Below are positions 17,803-26,698 of a stretch of DNA of 64,000 bases, piece by piece. The position numbers were made by a program, and so were the translations under genes. Origin of the DNA: Streptococcus parasanguinis. Lineage in GTDB: Bacteria; Bacillota; Bacilli; Lactobacillales; Streptococcaceae. The DNA is taken from assembly GCF_032163505.1 (NCBI RefSeq), contig NZ_CP134147.1:1268501-1332500 (forward strand), written 5' to 3'. The notes beneath the pieces were generated by a model. The model ran no database searches. It had not been told where the DNA came from and worked only from the letters and a program-made list of their open reading frames with translations. Position 1 is the first letter of the stretch. Every line of letters starts with the position of its first letter.

Positions 17803-18492
17803 ATGGCCATTATTGCATTAGAAAATATCAGAAAATCCTACGCCGATGGTAGCCAGATGCACCATGTCCTCAACCAGCTTAATTTAAGCGTCGAACGCAA
17901 CGAATTTGTCGCCATCTTGGGTCCATCAGGATCTGGTAAATCCACACTCTTAGCCATCGCTGGCTTGCTTTTATCAGCGGACGAGGGGCGGATTCGCATC
18001 GCCGGCCAAGACTTGACTGGACTCAACCAAGGCCAGTGGACGAAAAAACGGCTGGAATTACTCGGCTTTATCTTTCAGGATCACCAGCTCCTTTCCTATA
18101 TGAAAATCGGTGACCAGTTAGAACTGGTGGCCAAATTAAAAGGGGAGAAGGACAAGAAAAAACGCCAAGAGGAAGTCAAAGCCTTGCTGGCAGATCTTGG
18201 CATCGAAACTTGTTACCACCAATATCCGAATCAGATGTCCGGTGGACAAAAGCAACGGGCAGCCATCGCTCGCGCCTTCATCGGAAATCCGCAGGTCATT
18301 TTGGCCGATGAACCAACGGCTAGCCTAGATCCGGATCGGGGACAAGAAATCGCCCAGTTGATCCAAAAAGAAGTCAAATCTAAAAACAAGAGCGCTATCA
18401 TGGTGACCCATGACCGTTCCATCCTGACCTATGTGGATACCATTTATGAATTAAAACATGGCCAATTGCTTAAGGTAGAAAAGGTTGATTAA
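17803..18492 (+). CDS. ABC transporter ATP-binding protein
   Basis: 229 residues, LolD/MacB-type ATPase: Walker A GPSGSGKS (about 40-47), signature MSGGQKQRAA (near 146), Walker B VILADEPTAS and a switch His (MVTHD). It energises the permease encoded just upstream. I start at the ATG at 17803, eight bases after GGAG and one base after the permease stop; GTG 17782 and ATG 17791 are in-frame alternatives inside the permease gene. Its transcript ends in the repeat A copy that follows. Confidence 0.9.
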   Translation: MAIIALENIRKSYADGSQMHHVLNQLNLSVERNEFVAILGPSGSGKSTLLAIAGLLLSADEGRIRIAGQDLTGLNQGQWTKKRLELLGFIFQDHQLLSYMKIGDQLELVAKLKGEKDKKKRQEEVKALLADLGIETCYHQYPNQMSGGQKQRAAIARAFIGNPQVILADEPTASLDPDRGQEIAQLIQKEVKSKNKSAIMVTHDRSILTYVDTIYELKHGQLLKVEKVD

Positions 18493-18499
18493 ATACAAG

Positions 18500-18674
18500 A
18501 GAGTGGGACAGAAATCGGTAATTCGTTAGAATTCGATTTCGTCGTCCCACCTCCGCACAGTTGAGTAGGGCTGTAAAAGCTGATGAAATCAGCGTAGTAG
18601 AGCCCACTCAACCACTGCGTCTTGCTCAACAATCCAAAAATAATTGAGAGGCTAGGACTTTTGTCCCAGCCTCT
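18500..18674 (+). repeat. repeat family A, copy A1 (full length)
   Basis: About 175 bp with three hairpins: GTGGGAC...GTCCCAC (18503-18549); GTTGAGTAGGGCT...AGCCCACTCAAC (18560-18612) with an inner GCTGAT/ATCAGC hairpin; and GAGGCTAGGAC/GTCCCAGCCTC followed by T5. The last is a terminator for the ABC genes and, in reverse, lies next to the vncS stop. Near-identical copies are at 34109, 42490 and 52366. Confidence 0.9.
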
Positions 18675-18678
18675 TTTT
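18646..18678. terminator. Bidirectional terminator (hairpin 3 of repeat A1)
   Basis: GAGGCTAGGAC/GTCCCAGCCTC stem with T5 on the plus strand, placed between the converging ABC ATPase and vncS genes. Confidence 0.75.
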
Positions 18679-18682
18679 ATTC

Positions 18683-20002
18683 TTATGGATCTTTGGGCAG
18701 TTCCATACGGAAGCGTAGGCCCATAGCCGTTTTATCAAATTGGTAGGCCAGTTCTTCATGGTCTAACAAGTGTTGGACCACAAAGAGTCCCAGACCACCT
18801 TCCTTCTTCTGGCGGCTAGCGGTCATTGGCATCTCAACGATCTCTACCATTTCCTGGCTGGTATTTTCAATCGCCAAGTGCGTCCCTTCCTCTTCGAGAC
18901 GGAGCTGGATCTCACCACCGGTATCCGAATGTTTGACGGCATTACTGATAACATTTGAGAGAACCAATTTTAGAATCGCTGGGTTCATATAGACTGGTTT
19001 GACTGGGATCTGATTGTCAATCATGAGCGAGCGAGATTGAGCCAAGACCTTGTACTGGTCGAGGATCTGCTCTACGACCTGATCCAACTGGATCCATTCC
19101 TTGTCTCCGGCCAATTCTTGGACAGAGGACAGGGACAGGATTTCTAGGACGATCTGGTTCATCTCATCGACGATATCGAGGGAGACCGACAGATAGCGGT
19201 CCCGGTCCTTGTAGCGGCCGATCTTATCCCGCATATTTTCTAGGATAATCTTCAAGCTGGCCAGAGGCGTCTTGAGCTCATGCGAGGCTCCCCGTAGGAA
19301 TTCGACCTTCATCTGCTCCAACTTCAGATTTTCTTGTTTTTGCTGCTCTAGATTGTCAATCACCTCTAGGAGATGGTGATAGAGGTCGTTGATCTGTTGC
19401 TTGAGAACGCCGATCTCATCCTGCGAGTGAATGGGAAGACTGGCTGTCCGATCCAAGCGCTTCATCCGCTTGGTCATCTGCTTGATCTCAAGGATCGGAG
19501 CAGAAATCAGGCGGGCATAGAGATAGGAGGCAATCACTGACAGAACAAAGGAAGCAAGAAGACTATAGGGAAGAAAGCCCAGACTGATGTCCCGCGCTTC
19601 CTTTTGCGAATCGACGGTTGCTAAGAATTGCAAGGTCAAGTCTTTTCCCTCTTTGGTCTGGATCTTTCGCTCCTCAATGACCAGGGAATTGTTCTGACTG
19701 TTAGGGTTCAGGAGCAGGTCATCCTTGACCTCTAGGGCATTCTGTTTTTCCTTGCCCTTGATCGAGACCTTGATATCGTTGGTCTTGGAATAAAGGTCAA
19801 TGACCGACTCAATGGTTCCTTCTTCCTGGCCTTGGAAACTCTTGGCCAGGGCCTGGGATTTCTTCAAAATCGTCTGGCGCTGGGACTCGATATAGGTCGA
19901 GGGGAAAATAAAGTAAACCGAAGCGTGTAGAAGGATGACTAAGCCACTAAATAGGGCAAAGGTGATCAGAAAGATCTTTGCAAAGATACTTCGTTTGGTC
20001 AT
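18683..20002 (-). CDS. vncS: sensor histidine kinase, VncS-like
   Basis: 439-residue membrane kinase. Two membrane segments (about 9-30 and 158-180) enclose an outside sensor region; a HAMP segment follows, then the H-box SHELKTPLAS (His near 240) and the ATPase domain with N-box (SNVISNAVKHS) and G-box (KEGGLGLFVV). Its start codon overlaps the stop of the response regulator by four bases (ATGA), so the two are translated together. Length and order match VncS of the S. pneumoniae vex-vnc locus. The signal sensed is not clear from sequence. Confidence 0.9.
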   Translation of the reverse strand: MTKRSIFAKIFLITFALFSGLVILLHASVYFIFPSTYIESQRQTILKKSQALAKSFQGQEEGTIESVIDLYSKTNDIKVSIKGKEKQNALEVKDDLLLNPNSQNNSLVIEERKIQTKEGKDLTLQFLATVDSQKEARDISLGFLPYSLLASFVLSVIASYLYARLISAPILEIKQMTKRMKRLDRTASLPIHSQDEIGVLKQQINDLYHHLLEVIDNLEQQKQENLKLEQMKVEFLRGASHELKTPLASLKIILENMRDKIGRYKDRDRYLSVSLDIVDEMNQIVLEILSLSSVQELAGDKEWIQLDQVVEQILDQYKVLAQSRSLMIDNQIPVKPVYMNPAILKLVLSNVISNAVKHSDTGGEIQLRLEEEGTHLAIENTSQEMVEIVEMPMTASRQKKEGGLGLFVVQHLLDHEELAYQFDKTAMGLRFRMELPKDP

Positions 20003-20652
20003 GGTCTCTCCAATTTATAGCCGACATTGCGTACCGTTACGATACAGTCCAGCTCTAGTTTTTTTCGTAGTTCCTTGATATAGACATCGATCACCCGATC
20101 AAAAGGAATCTCCTCTGTCTCCTTCCAGACGGCATCGAGGATCTGAGAGCGGGTCCGGGCCTTGCCTTCATGCTGGAGCAAGTATTCCAAGATTTCCAAC
20201 TCCTTGGCATTCATGGAGATGGCTTGCCCAGCTAGGCTGGCTGTATAGCTCTCAAAATCCACCCGTGCCTCTCCATAGGTGAAGACCCGGGAAGGCTGGA
20301 GCTTTTTAAAAATAGCTTCGATGCGGACCTTCAAGAGGGACAAGGAGAAGGGTTTTTCCAGATAGCCATCCGCCAACTCTCCAAAAGCCGTCAACTTATA
20401 GTCCTCGTCATGGAAGGCCGTCAGCATGAGGACAGGGACTGAGCTGGTCTTCCGGATGGTCTTGAGCACTTCCAAGCCATTGAGGATAGGGAGCTGGATA
20501 TCCAGCAAGACCAGATCTGGCGCTTCTCTGTGAAAGAGGTCCAGGGCCTCCTGCCCATCGCCTGCTTCAAAGACCTCATAGCCACATTCCATGAGATAGT
20601 CGCTCATCCCTTCGCGAATCAGGACTTCATCTTCTACGATTAGTATCTTCAT
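19999..20652 (-). CDS. vncR: OmpR-family response regulator, VncR-like
   Basis: 217 residues: receiver domain with the acidic pocket (VEDE), phosphoacceptor Asp near 51 (LVLLDIQLP), Thr (LMLTAF) and Lys (EKPFS), then a winged-helix DNA-binding domain (RSQILDAVW, DRVIDVYIKELRKKL). It most likely controls the three ABC genes encoded just upstream on the same strand. The gap of 70 bases after the vex3-like gene suggests one transcript or a weak internal promoter. Confidence 0.92.
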   Translation of the reverse strand: MKILIVEDEVLIREGMSDYLMECGYEVFEAGDGQEALDLFHREAPDLVLLDIQLPILNGLEVLKTIRKTSSVPVLMLTAFHDEDYKLTAFGELADGYLEKPFSLSLLKVRIEAIFKKLQPSRVFTYGEARVDFESYTASLAGQAISMNAKELEILEYLLQHEGKARTRSQILDAVWKETEEIPFDRVIDVYIKELRKKLELDCIVTVRNVGYKLERP

Positions 20653-20722
20653 ACACTTTCCTTTATCTAAGAACTTCTTCTACCTCCTATTATACCCTAT
20701 TTCTATTTTAGGAAACAATCTC

Positions 20723-22099
20723 TTATTCGACATCCACCAAGAGTTCCTTTGGTTTCTTATGCAAGAGCCATTGTGAAGAAAGGATGGATACCAGGATCAA
20801 GAGCAACCCACCGACCAAGACAATCACCAACAATTGGCTCGGTTGGATATCCATATGGATATCAGTCAGGGTCTTACTGAAGCTTTCTGCCTCAGCTCCT
20901 CCACCAAGGTTGGCTGCAGAGGATTCTTGAGCCATTTGTTTAGCAATGCCACTGGTTACGTTCTTAAGCACCGTATCTCCGACTCCTTTGGCAAGAAGAC
21001 CTGCGACTCCATAGGAGAGGAGGAAGGCTGGGATGGAAATCATGATTAATTCTGCCACGAATTGCCCCGCAATCTGCACCTTGGAGAGTCCTAGAGCCAG
21101 CAAGATACCAACTTCTCTGCGACGGGCATTGAGCCACAAGACGAGGAGAAGGGTGAGAAGCAAGCTAGCAAAGATGAGGCTACCGATAAACAAGTAGTTC
21201 GCCACTTGGAACATACTGCTGATCGATTTTTGCAAGGCTGGGTAGTTAGAAGAGCTCTTGACTAGGTCATAGTAATTCCATGGGATATCCAAGGCTTTGA
21301 TTTTTTCGATTAATTTATCGAGGTCTTGATCCCCTTTGGCAAAGAAGGTCGCATCCTCATAAGTAGCTGTTTGAACAGTATTGCCATAGAGCTTGGCAGC
21401 TGTATCTAGGTCAGAAATGAGGGTATCTTCATACAATTCTTGGGCGTAAGTTAGAGGAGCTTGGTTCTTCCCTGAGAACAGACCTTTAATGGTTACTTCG
21501 ACAGTTTCATTAGCCCCTTTTTCATTGTCAGCATCATAGAGATTGGACTTGAGGCGCACCTTATCGCCCACCTTGAGACCATTCTTTTTCGCCAAATCTT
21601 CGTGCATGAGGATTTGGTTTTTGTCCTTATCCGTCAGGTGCTCTCCTTGGACCAGCTTGTAGGCTCCAGAGACAAACTTATCTTCTTTAGAAGAGTCATT
21701 GACCCCTGTCACCATCAAGGTATTCTTAAAGTGCTTGGCCCGCTCTGGAGATTGATTTTGCAGGGTTTCTTCAGTCTCAATAATCTCGTGGTCTAGGATA
21801 TCTGCGATGGCATTGATCCGCTTGATGGAGGAGGTGATCCCCTCTACCTGGCTGATTTTTTCGATATCTTCTCCTCTGATATTCCCAGCTCCCCGAGGGG
21901 TTCCTGGATTGGTCCTGCGGTTGATCTGCATGGAGAAGCTATTGGTGATGGATCCCAGGCTTTCCGATGAAGCTTTTTGGGTCGCTCCTTTCATAGAGAG
22001 TCCGATCAAGCTCAAGGTCCCCATGAGGAGAATGATGGCAAAGAGCAAGAGAGACTTGGGCCATTTACGTGTGATATAAGCAAAAGCATTTCGCAACAT
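20723..22099 (-). CDS. vex3: ABC transporter permease, Vex3-like
   Basis: 458 residues, FtsX/MacB-type permease with one N-terminal and three C-terminal membrane segments and a large outside domain. Stretches such as NSFSMQINRR, GTPRGAGNI, RINAI and VTGVNDSSKEDKFVSG match what I remember of S. pneumoniae Vex3. It should pair with the Vex1-like permease and the Vex2-like ATPase. It starts 12 bases after the ATPase gene. The substrate is unknown; early reports of a death-peptide signal for vex-vnc are disputed and nothing in the sequence supports them. Confidence 0.9.
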   Translation of the reverse strand: MLRNAFAYITRKWPKSLLLFAIILLMGTLSLIGLSMKGATQKASSESLGSITNSFSMQINRRTNPGTPRGAGNIRGEDIEKISQVEGITSSIKRINAIADILDHEIIETEETLQNQSPERAKHFKNTLMVTGVNDSSKEDKFVSGAYKLVQGEHLTDKDKNQILMHEDLAKKNGLKVGDKVRLKSNLYDADNEKGANETVEVTIKGLFSGKNQAPLTYAQELYEDTLISDLDTAAKLYGNTVQTATYEDATFFAKGDQDLDKLIEKIKALDIPWNYYDLVKSSSNYPALQKSISSMFQVANYLFIGSLIFASLLLTLLLVLWLNARRREVGILLALGLSKVQIAGQFVAELIMISIPAFLLSYGVAGLLAKGVGDTVLKNVTSGIAKQMAQESSAANLGGGAEAESFSKTLTDIHMDIQPSQLLVIVLVGGLLLILVSILSSQWLLHKKPKELLVDVE

Positions 22100-22111
22100 A
22101 GCATTCCCTCC

Positions 22112-22753
22112 TTACTTGCTCTTCTCAACGAGGCTACGGCGACTCAATTCCAAGACCACATCGGAGGCCTCTGCCACTTCCTTACTGTGGGTGACGACAA
22201 TGACACATTTTTGGCGTTCCTTGGCCAACTTCTTCAAAATGGCAATAATGTCACCGGCTGTCTGTTCATCTAAGTTTCCTGTCGGCTCATCTGCCAAGAT
22301 GACAGGTGCTTCTGAAACGAGCGCACGCGCAATGGCCACCCGCTGTTGTTGTCCTCCAGATAATTGCAGGACATTGCGTTTGATTTGCGTTTCGTCCAAT
22401 CCCAATTCCAAGAGAATCTCTTTCCCAGCCTGTTTGTTAACCAGACGGACATTTTCCAGTGGCGTCAAATAATCGATTAGATTGTAATTCTGGAAGACCA
22501 GGGAGACATGGTGCTTGCGGTGGTAGCTAGACCCTTTGGTCTGGATGTCCTCCCCATCAAAGAGAACCTGTCCCTTCTTGGGATTGTCCAGACCAGCCAA
22601 GAGGGATAGGAGGGTTGATTTCCCTGCTCCAGACTGACCGATAATGCTGTAAAAAGTCCCATTTTTGAACTGATAGTTCACGTCTGAGAAGATCTCTTCT
22701 TGGTAGCTTTGGTAACTATAGGATACATGTTTGAGTTCTAGCATATATGTCAT
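22112..22753 (-). CDS. vex2: ABC transporter ATP-binding protein, Vex2-like
   Basis: 213 residues with Walker A GQSGAGKS (39-46), signature LSGGQQQRVA (near 138), Walker B VILADEPTG and MacB-type H-loop (VVVTHS). It drives the two permeases encoded on either side. The start MTYMLELKHVSYSY aligns with the known Vex2 N-terminus although the AGGAG site is only two bases from this ATG. It begins six bases after the Vex1-like gene, so the three ABC genes form one operon. Confidence 0.92.
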   Translation of the reverse strand: MTYMLELKHVSYSYQSYQEEIFSDVNYQFKNGTFYSIIGQSGAGKSTLLSLLAGLDNPKKGQVLFDGEDIQTKGSSYHRKHHVSLVFQNYNLIDYLTPLENVRLVNKQAGKEILLELGLDETQIKRNVLQLSGGQQQRVAIARALVSEAPVILADEPTGNLDEQTAGDIIAILKKLAKERQKCVIVVTHSKEVAEASDVVLELSRRSLVEKSK

Positions 22754-22759
22754 TTCTCC

Positions 22760-24022
22760 TTAACTCATTTTTGTTAATATTTCTTTTGGGGTCTTGCGCC
22801 AGATCATGCTGGTCGTTACACCGAGCGACAGAAGGATCAAGCACAAGAGGCTAGCATAGGCGATTCCTAAGGAAAGGCCTTGAGGGATTTGATGAAGCAA
22901 GTCTAGAGTCTGCTGTTGACCGGTCTGTCCGACAAATTGCTCTAAGAAACGATGGCTGATCATCCGCCCGATGAGAAAGGCCGGGATCAGTGCTAGTAAG
23001 GATACCAGCACCACTTCTAAGAGGAACTGTCCAAAAATCCGGCCCTTGCTCTTCCCAATGGATAAGAGGACGCCGATTTCATGGATCCGCTCCCGTGTCC
23101 AGAGACTGAGTAAGAGAGATAGGGCACCGGCTCCCGTCACCAGAAGGACGATCATCATGATCCGTACCAGGCCTTCTAAGGTCTGAGAGGATTCTTTCAT
23201 CTGGTCAAAGGCTTTGCGATCTTCGACCACGCGCAGAGACTGCCAATCCAGATCCAAGCTTTTGACTTGCTTCAAGATGGCATCGATTTTCTCAGGATCT
23301 TTGACCCCAAAGGTGACCTGGGTCACTTCTTGCTGACTGAGCCCTAAGAGCTTAGCCGCATCCTCATAAGGGAGGTAGACTTGGTTTTCACTCAGATCAG
23401 AGGTCATCCCTGTGAATTTTTCCTGTTTCTTACCCGAAAAGATCCCAACGATTTTAAAGGTTTGCTCTTTGGCAGGAGTCTCTCCCATCTGAAAGCTAGA
23501 TAAGGTCAAGGAATCTCCGACCTTTAGCTTGTTCTTCTTAGCCAACTCTTGGTGGATCAAGATCTGGCCGCGAGCCTTGTCGGATAAGTGCTTGCCTTGC
23601 ACCAGTTGGAAACTGTTACTCCGGAAATCTAGGTGCTGGTCTGTCTTCTGGGTAAAGACAGCGCCTAGCGCTTGCTTGGCTTCCTGCCCCAAATCGTCTC
23701 GCTCCACCGACTGCTGTCCCGTCACCGCTTCTTTATCAAGAATGCGAACGGGACTTTCATATTGAGGAACCATAGATCCAACTCCAGCTAGCTGCTGCAC
23801 CTTTTCAGCTTCTTTCAGAGCAAAGGGAGTAGCCCCCTGCTTACTGGTCAGGGCAAAGCTGGTCCCAGCCGACTGTTTGATATGGTCCTCCAGCCTTCCT
23901 CCTACTTGCATCAGTGAAAAACAGAAATACAAGCAAGAGAGGATCAAGAGGAGAATCAGAAAGAGGACCAGATTCCTCGTTCTTTTTCGAGAAATATAGG
24001 CGATTGCCTGTTGTAAGAGCAT
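22760..24022 (-). CDS. vex1: ABC transporter permease, Vex1-like
   Basis: 420 residues; first gene of the vex123-vncRS-like operon. One N-terminal membrane segment (about 16-38), a large outside domain with the MacB periplasmic-core look (GDSLTLSSF, KIVGIFSGK) and three C-terminal segments. The start MLLQQAIAYISRKR at 24020-24022 has GGAGG eight bases upstream; the frame opens earlier (24049) without such a site. A TATAAT -10 box with a direct repeat over the -35 region lies upstream. Confidence 0.9.
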   Translation of the reverse strand: MLLQQAIAYISRKRTRNLVLFLILLLILSCLYFCFSLMQVGGRLEDHIKQSAGTSFALTSKQGATPFALKEAEKVQQLAGVGSMVPQYESPVRILDKEAVTGQQSVERDDLGQEAKQALGAVFTQKTDQHLDFRSNSFQLVQGKHLSDKARGQILIHQELAKKNKLKVGDSLTLSSFQMGETPAKEQTFKIVGIFSGKKQEKFTGMTSDLSENQVYLPYEDAAKLLGLSQQEVTQVTFGVKDPEKIDAILKQVKSLDLDWQSLRVVEDRKAFDQMKESSQTLEGLVRIMMIVLLVTGAGALSLLLSLWTRERIHEIGVLLSIGKSKGRIFGQFLLEVVLVSLLALIPAFLIGRMISHRFLEQFVGQTGQQQTLDLLHQIPQGLSLGIAYASLLCLILLSLGVTTSMIWRKTPKEILTKMS

Positions 24023-24088
24023 GAACTCACCCTCCATTTCAAAGCCCACAGCAATGCAATATGGGCGCTTTCATCATTTGATATAGTT

Positions 24089-24122
24089 ATTATAGAAAAG
24101 AAATGTGAAATGTTTATGAAAT
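24089..24122 (-). promoter_or_regulatory. promoter of the vex-like operon with direct repeats
   Basis: Minus strand -10 TATAAT (24089-24094) has no good -35 box. In its place TGAAAT (plus strand) recurs at an 11-base step (24106-24111 and 24117-24122), the spacing that OmpR-family regulators prefer. This is a candidate VncR binding site; binding is inferred. Confidence 0.4.
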
Positions 24123-24192
24123 AGAAAAAATTTCCTAGAAAAATCTAGGAAAACTGAACAGTCGTTTAGAGTCACTTTATCTATAGCCATAG

Positions 24193-24230
24193 AAAAAAAC
24201 CTTTGAAAAAGGATTCCTTTTCAAAGGTTT
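24193..24230 (-). terminator. Terminator after the small membrane protein gene
   Basis: AAACCTTTGAAAA/TTTTCAAAGGTTT 13-bp stem (24197-24209 with 24218-24230), followed on the minus strand by TTTT. Confidence 0.75.
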
Positions 24231-24427
24231 TATTTTCTTTTCTTGTTAATTTCTTTTTCAATGGCACTAGCAATCTTCTCCACCATATAGGCCGTCTGGA
24301 GATTGCGCAAGATCAAGAGGGCCCAAAAACATGCAAAGAGCATTTGACCCGCCATGGTCGCTTCATTGAAAAAATAAGTCTCCATAGCAGTAAAGACTGC
24401 TATCACTGCAAATTGTTTTCTATTCAT
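24230..24427 (-). CDS. small membrane protein, DUF3272-like
   Basis: 65 residues with a hydrophobic N-terminal two thirds (two short membrane segments around residues 5-20 and 24-44) and a basic tail KEINKKRK. It follows dnaX by 38 bases on the same strand and is probably the last gene of that operon. Small proteins of this kind (MNRKQF..IA.FTA.ETYFFN) next to dnaX occur in other streptococci and I recall them as DUF3272; the family number is from memory. Function unknown. Confidence 0.75.
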   Translation of the reverse strand: MNRKQFAVIAVFTAMETYFFNEATMAGQMLFACFWALLILRNLQTAYMVEKIASAIEKEINKKRK

Positions 24428-24465
24428 AAAATTATTTTACCATGATTCAGTAAAAAATTCATGTC

Positions 24466-26142
24466 TTAATCGTCTTGCAGGGTGATTTTATCGGATAAAA
24501 AGTGAAATTCCTCAGGGATGACACTTTCCTCTTCTTCTACCACTTCCGCTTTTTGCCCACGCGCCTTAGCCGAAAACTCTGCCCGAATTTGGGTCCATTC
24601 TTCCATCGAAACCGCTAAAATCTCTGGTGAGAAGCCAGCAGCATTGCTGAGGATATTGCCAAACATGGTATTGAGGTTGTCCCGCTTCATGGTCTGTTCA
24701 GCATTAAAAGCAGACTCAAAGGCTAAAATAGCGTGATTTTCATTGGCAGCGACCGGCTGAGATCCGATTAAGAGGGCCTTATCCGCACCCGCCAAGCTTT
24801 CGATGATTTCTCCCCAAGCGTTCTGAAGACGGATCAAGTTGGTCCGTGCCAACTCTGGGTTTTCAACCGCCTCTTGTAAAATGGCATTGACCTTGTTTCG
24901 ATCTGCACGGTAGCCCTTGCTCGACTTGGTTGGACGAGTTACCGCTGGTTTTGAAGCAGGAAGACTGCTACCTGATTGCGCTAACTGTTGCTTGAGTTGA
25001 GCGACTTCCTTCTTCAAGTCTTCCAGCTGAGCTAGCACATTGGAAGGAACCTCCACAGCTGCTGAGTTAGAAACTTGGCCCGTGCTTTCAGCCAATTTAA
25101 TGGTCATCATTTCAGTGTAAATGCGCGGTTGCAGACTATTTTTGATATCCGCTAGACTGGTCGTCGCCTGGTCAATCAGGTCAAAAAGACGGGCTTGATC
25201 GGCTTCCAGATTGGCCGCAAACAAGTCACTATTGTGGGTATTTTCTCCACCTGTCTGGACAATCAAGAGATCTCTCAGGTATTGAAGTAAGTCCGTGACG
25301 AAACGGGCCATATTCTTCCCATTATCAAAGATAATCGCCAGCTGATCCAGCGCCGCTGTCGCATCATGAGCCAGGATGGCAGCCACGTACTGATCGAGCG
25401 CAGCTAGACTGATGGAGCCTGTAATCTCTTCTGCGATTGCTGTCGTCAACTCACTACCCGCAGTCAGACTCAGGGCTTGGTCCAAAATGGACAAGGCATC
25501 TCGCATCCCACCTTCAGCGCGCCGAGCAATGATCTGCACAGCATCCGCTTCATAGGCAATGCCTTCTGTAGCTAAGATACTTTCCAAATGATGACCGATA
25601 TCCGGCAGTTTGATGGCTTTGAATTCAAAGCGTTGCACCCGAGACAGAATGGTGGCTGGAATTTTGTGTAACTCCGTTGTTGCAAGGATAAAGACCACGT
25701 TTTCCGTTGGCTCTTCTAAGGTCTTCAACAAGGCATTAAAGGCCCCTGTCGAAAGCATATGGACCTCATCGATAATGTAGACCTTGTGCTTGGCTAGACT
25801 CGGAGCATAGGTGGATTTGTCGCGAATATCTCGAATCTCATCAACCCCATTGTTGGAGGCCGCATCGATCTCGATGACATCTTCTAGGCTCCCATTGGTA
25901 ATGGATTCACAGATATAGCACTCGTTACAAGGCTCCCCATTGACTTGATTAGGACAGTTCATAGCCTTAGCAAAGATCTTGGCCACACTGGTTTTCCCAG
26001 TACCACGAGGACCAGAAAAGAGATAGGCATGGCTGATCTTCTCCTGCTCGACAGCCTGTCTCAATGTCCGTGCCACTACTTGCTGGCCGACCAATTGGCC
26101 AAAGGTCTGGCTCCGGTATTTCCGATATAAAGCTTGATACAT
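24466..26142 (-). CDS. dnaX: DNA polymerase III subunit gamma/tau
   Basis: Clamp-loader ATPase of the replicative polymerase, 558 residues. Walker A SGPRGTGKTS (43-52), a zinc module with Cys 63, 72, 75 and 78, Walker B VYIIDEVHML, and the SRC-type arginine finger region (TILSRVQRFEFK). A linker rich in Ser, Lys and Gln and a C-terminal polymerase-binding region follow. The ATG shares its first base with the last base of the preceding stop codon (TAATG), so it is translationally coupled to the methionine sulfoxide reductase gene. Confidence 0.97.
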   Translation of the reverse strand: MYQALYRKYRSQTFGQLVGQQVVARTLRQAVEQEKISHAYLFSGPRGTGKTSVAKIFAKAMNCPNQVNGEPCNECYICESITNGSLEDVIEIDAASNNGVDEIRDIRDKSTYAPSLAKHKVYIIDEVHMLSTGAFNALLKTLEEPTENVVFILATTELHKIPATILSRVQRFEFKAIKLPDIGHHLESILATEGIAYEADAVQIIARRAEGGMRDALSILDQALSLTAGSELTTAIAEEITGSISLAALDQYVAAILAHDATAALDQLAIIFDNGKNMARFVTDLLQYLRDLLIVQTGGENTHNSDLFAANLEADQARLFDLIDQATTSLADIKNSLQPRIYTEMMTIKLAESTGQVSNSAAVEVPSNVLAQLEDLKKEVAQLKQQLAQSGSSLPASKPAVTRPTKSSKGYRADRNKVNAILQEAVENPELARTNLIRLQNAWGEIIESLAGADKALLIGSQPVAANENHAILAFESAFNAEQTMKRDNLNTMFGNILSNAAGFSPEILAVSMEEWTQIRAEFSAKARGQKAEVVEEEESVIPEEFHFLSDKITLQDD

Positions 26143-26639
26143 TAGTTCTTAACCCCAAACATCTTAAAGTCCCAGTTTGTCTTATCGATCAAGAGAGCGA
26201 CAAACTTTTCTAAATACTCCTGATCCAGCTGATCGTAGTCAGAGACACACTCCGAATCCAGGTCTAAAACTCCAAGGAGCTGACCGTCCTTGACCATAGG
26301 CACCACAATCTCACTCATAGCCCGACTATCACAGGAAATATAGTTGGCATGCTGGCGCACATCATCGACAATGATGGTTTCCTGCTTTTGAGCTGCTTCT
26401 CCACAGACACCCTTTCCAAGATCGATATGGACACAAGAAACACCTCCCTGAAAAGGTCCCAAGATCAATTCTGTTTGGTCATACAAATAAAAACCTGCAA
26501 AGACCGAACGAGGCAGGGCTTGATTTAAAAGAGCACTGGCATTGGACAGATTAGCCAAGGCATTGCTTTCTCCTGTTAAGAGAGCGTCTAATTGAGCCAG
26601 CAAGAGCTGGTATTGTGATTCTTTTTCCGAATGTTTCAT
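26142..26639 (-). CDS. free methionine-(R)-sulfoxide reductase (GAF domain)
   Basis: Cytoplasmic GAF-domain enzyme of the fRMsr family that repairs free methionine-R-sulfoxide. With the start used here Cys fall at 69, 79 and 103; the spacings (10 and 24) equal those of the catalytic Cys 84, 94 and 118 of the E. coli enzyme. I start at ATG 26637-26639 ([11 protein letters not shown]) because the homologue I recall begins there; the frame also has an ATG at 26648. An extended -10 box (TGGTATAAT) sits only a few bases upstream, so the mRNA may have almost no leader. It overlaps dnaX by one base, the order seen in S. pneumoniae. Confidence 0.9.
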   Translation of the reverse strand: MKHSEKESQYQLLLAQLDALLTGESNALANLSNASALLNQALPRSVFAGFYLYDQTELILGPFQGGVSCVHIDLGKGVCGEAAQKQETIIVDDVRQHANYISCDSRAMSEIVVPMVKDGQLLGVLDLDSECVSDYDQLDQEYLEKFVALLIDKTNWDFKMFGVKN

Positions 26640-26698
26640 ACCTTCCATTATACCAAATCTTTGCCCAAAAATTAAGCTTCAAACAGCGAAAGAAAAAA

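Noticed and set aside
18500..18674. Repeat A as an insertion sequence
   Set aside because: Too short for a transposase and no terminal inverted repeats with target duplications could be shown by eye.
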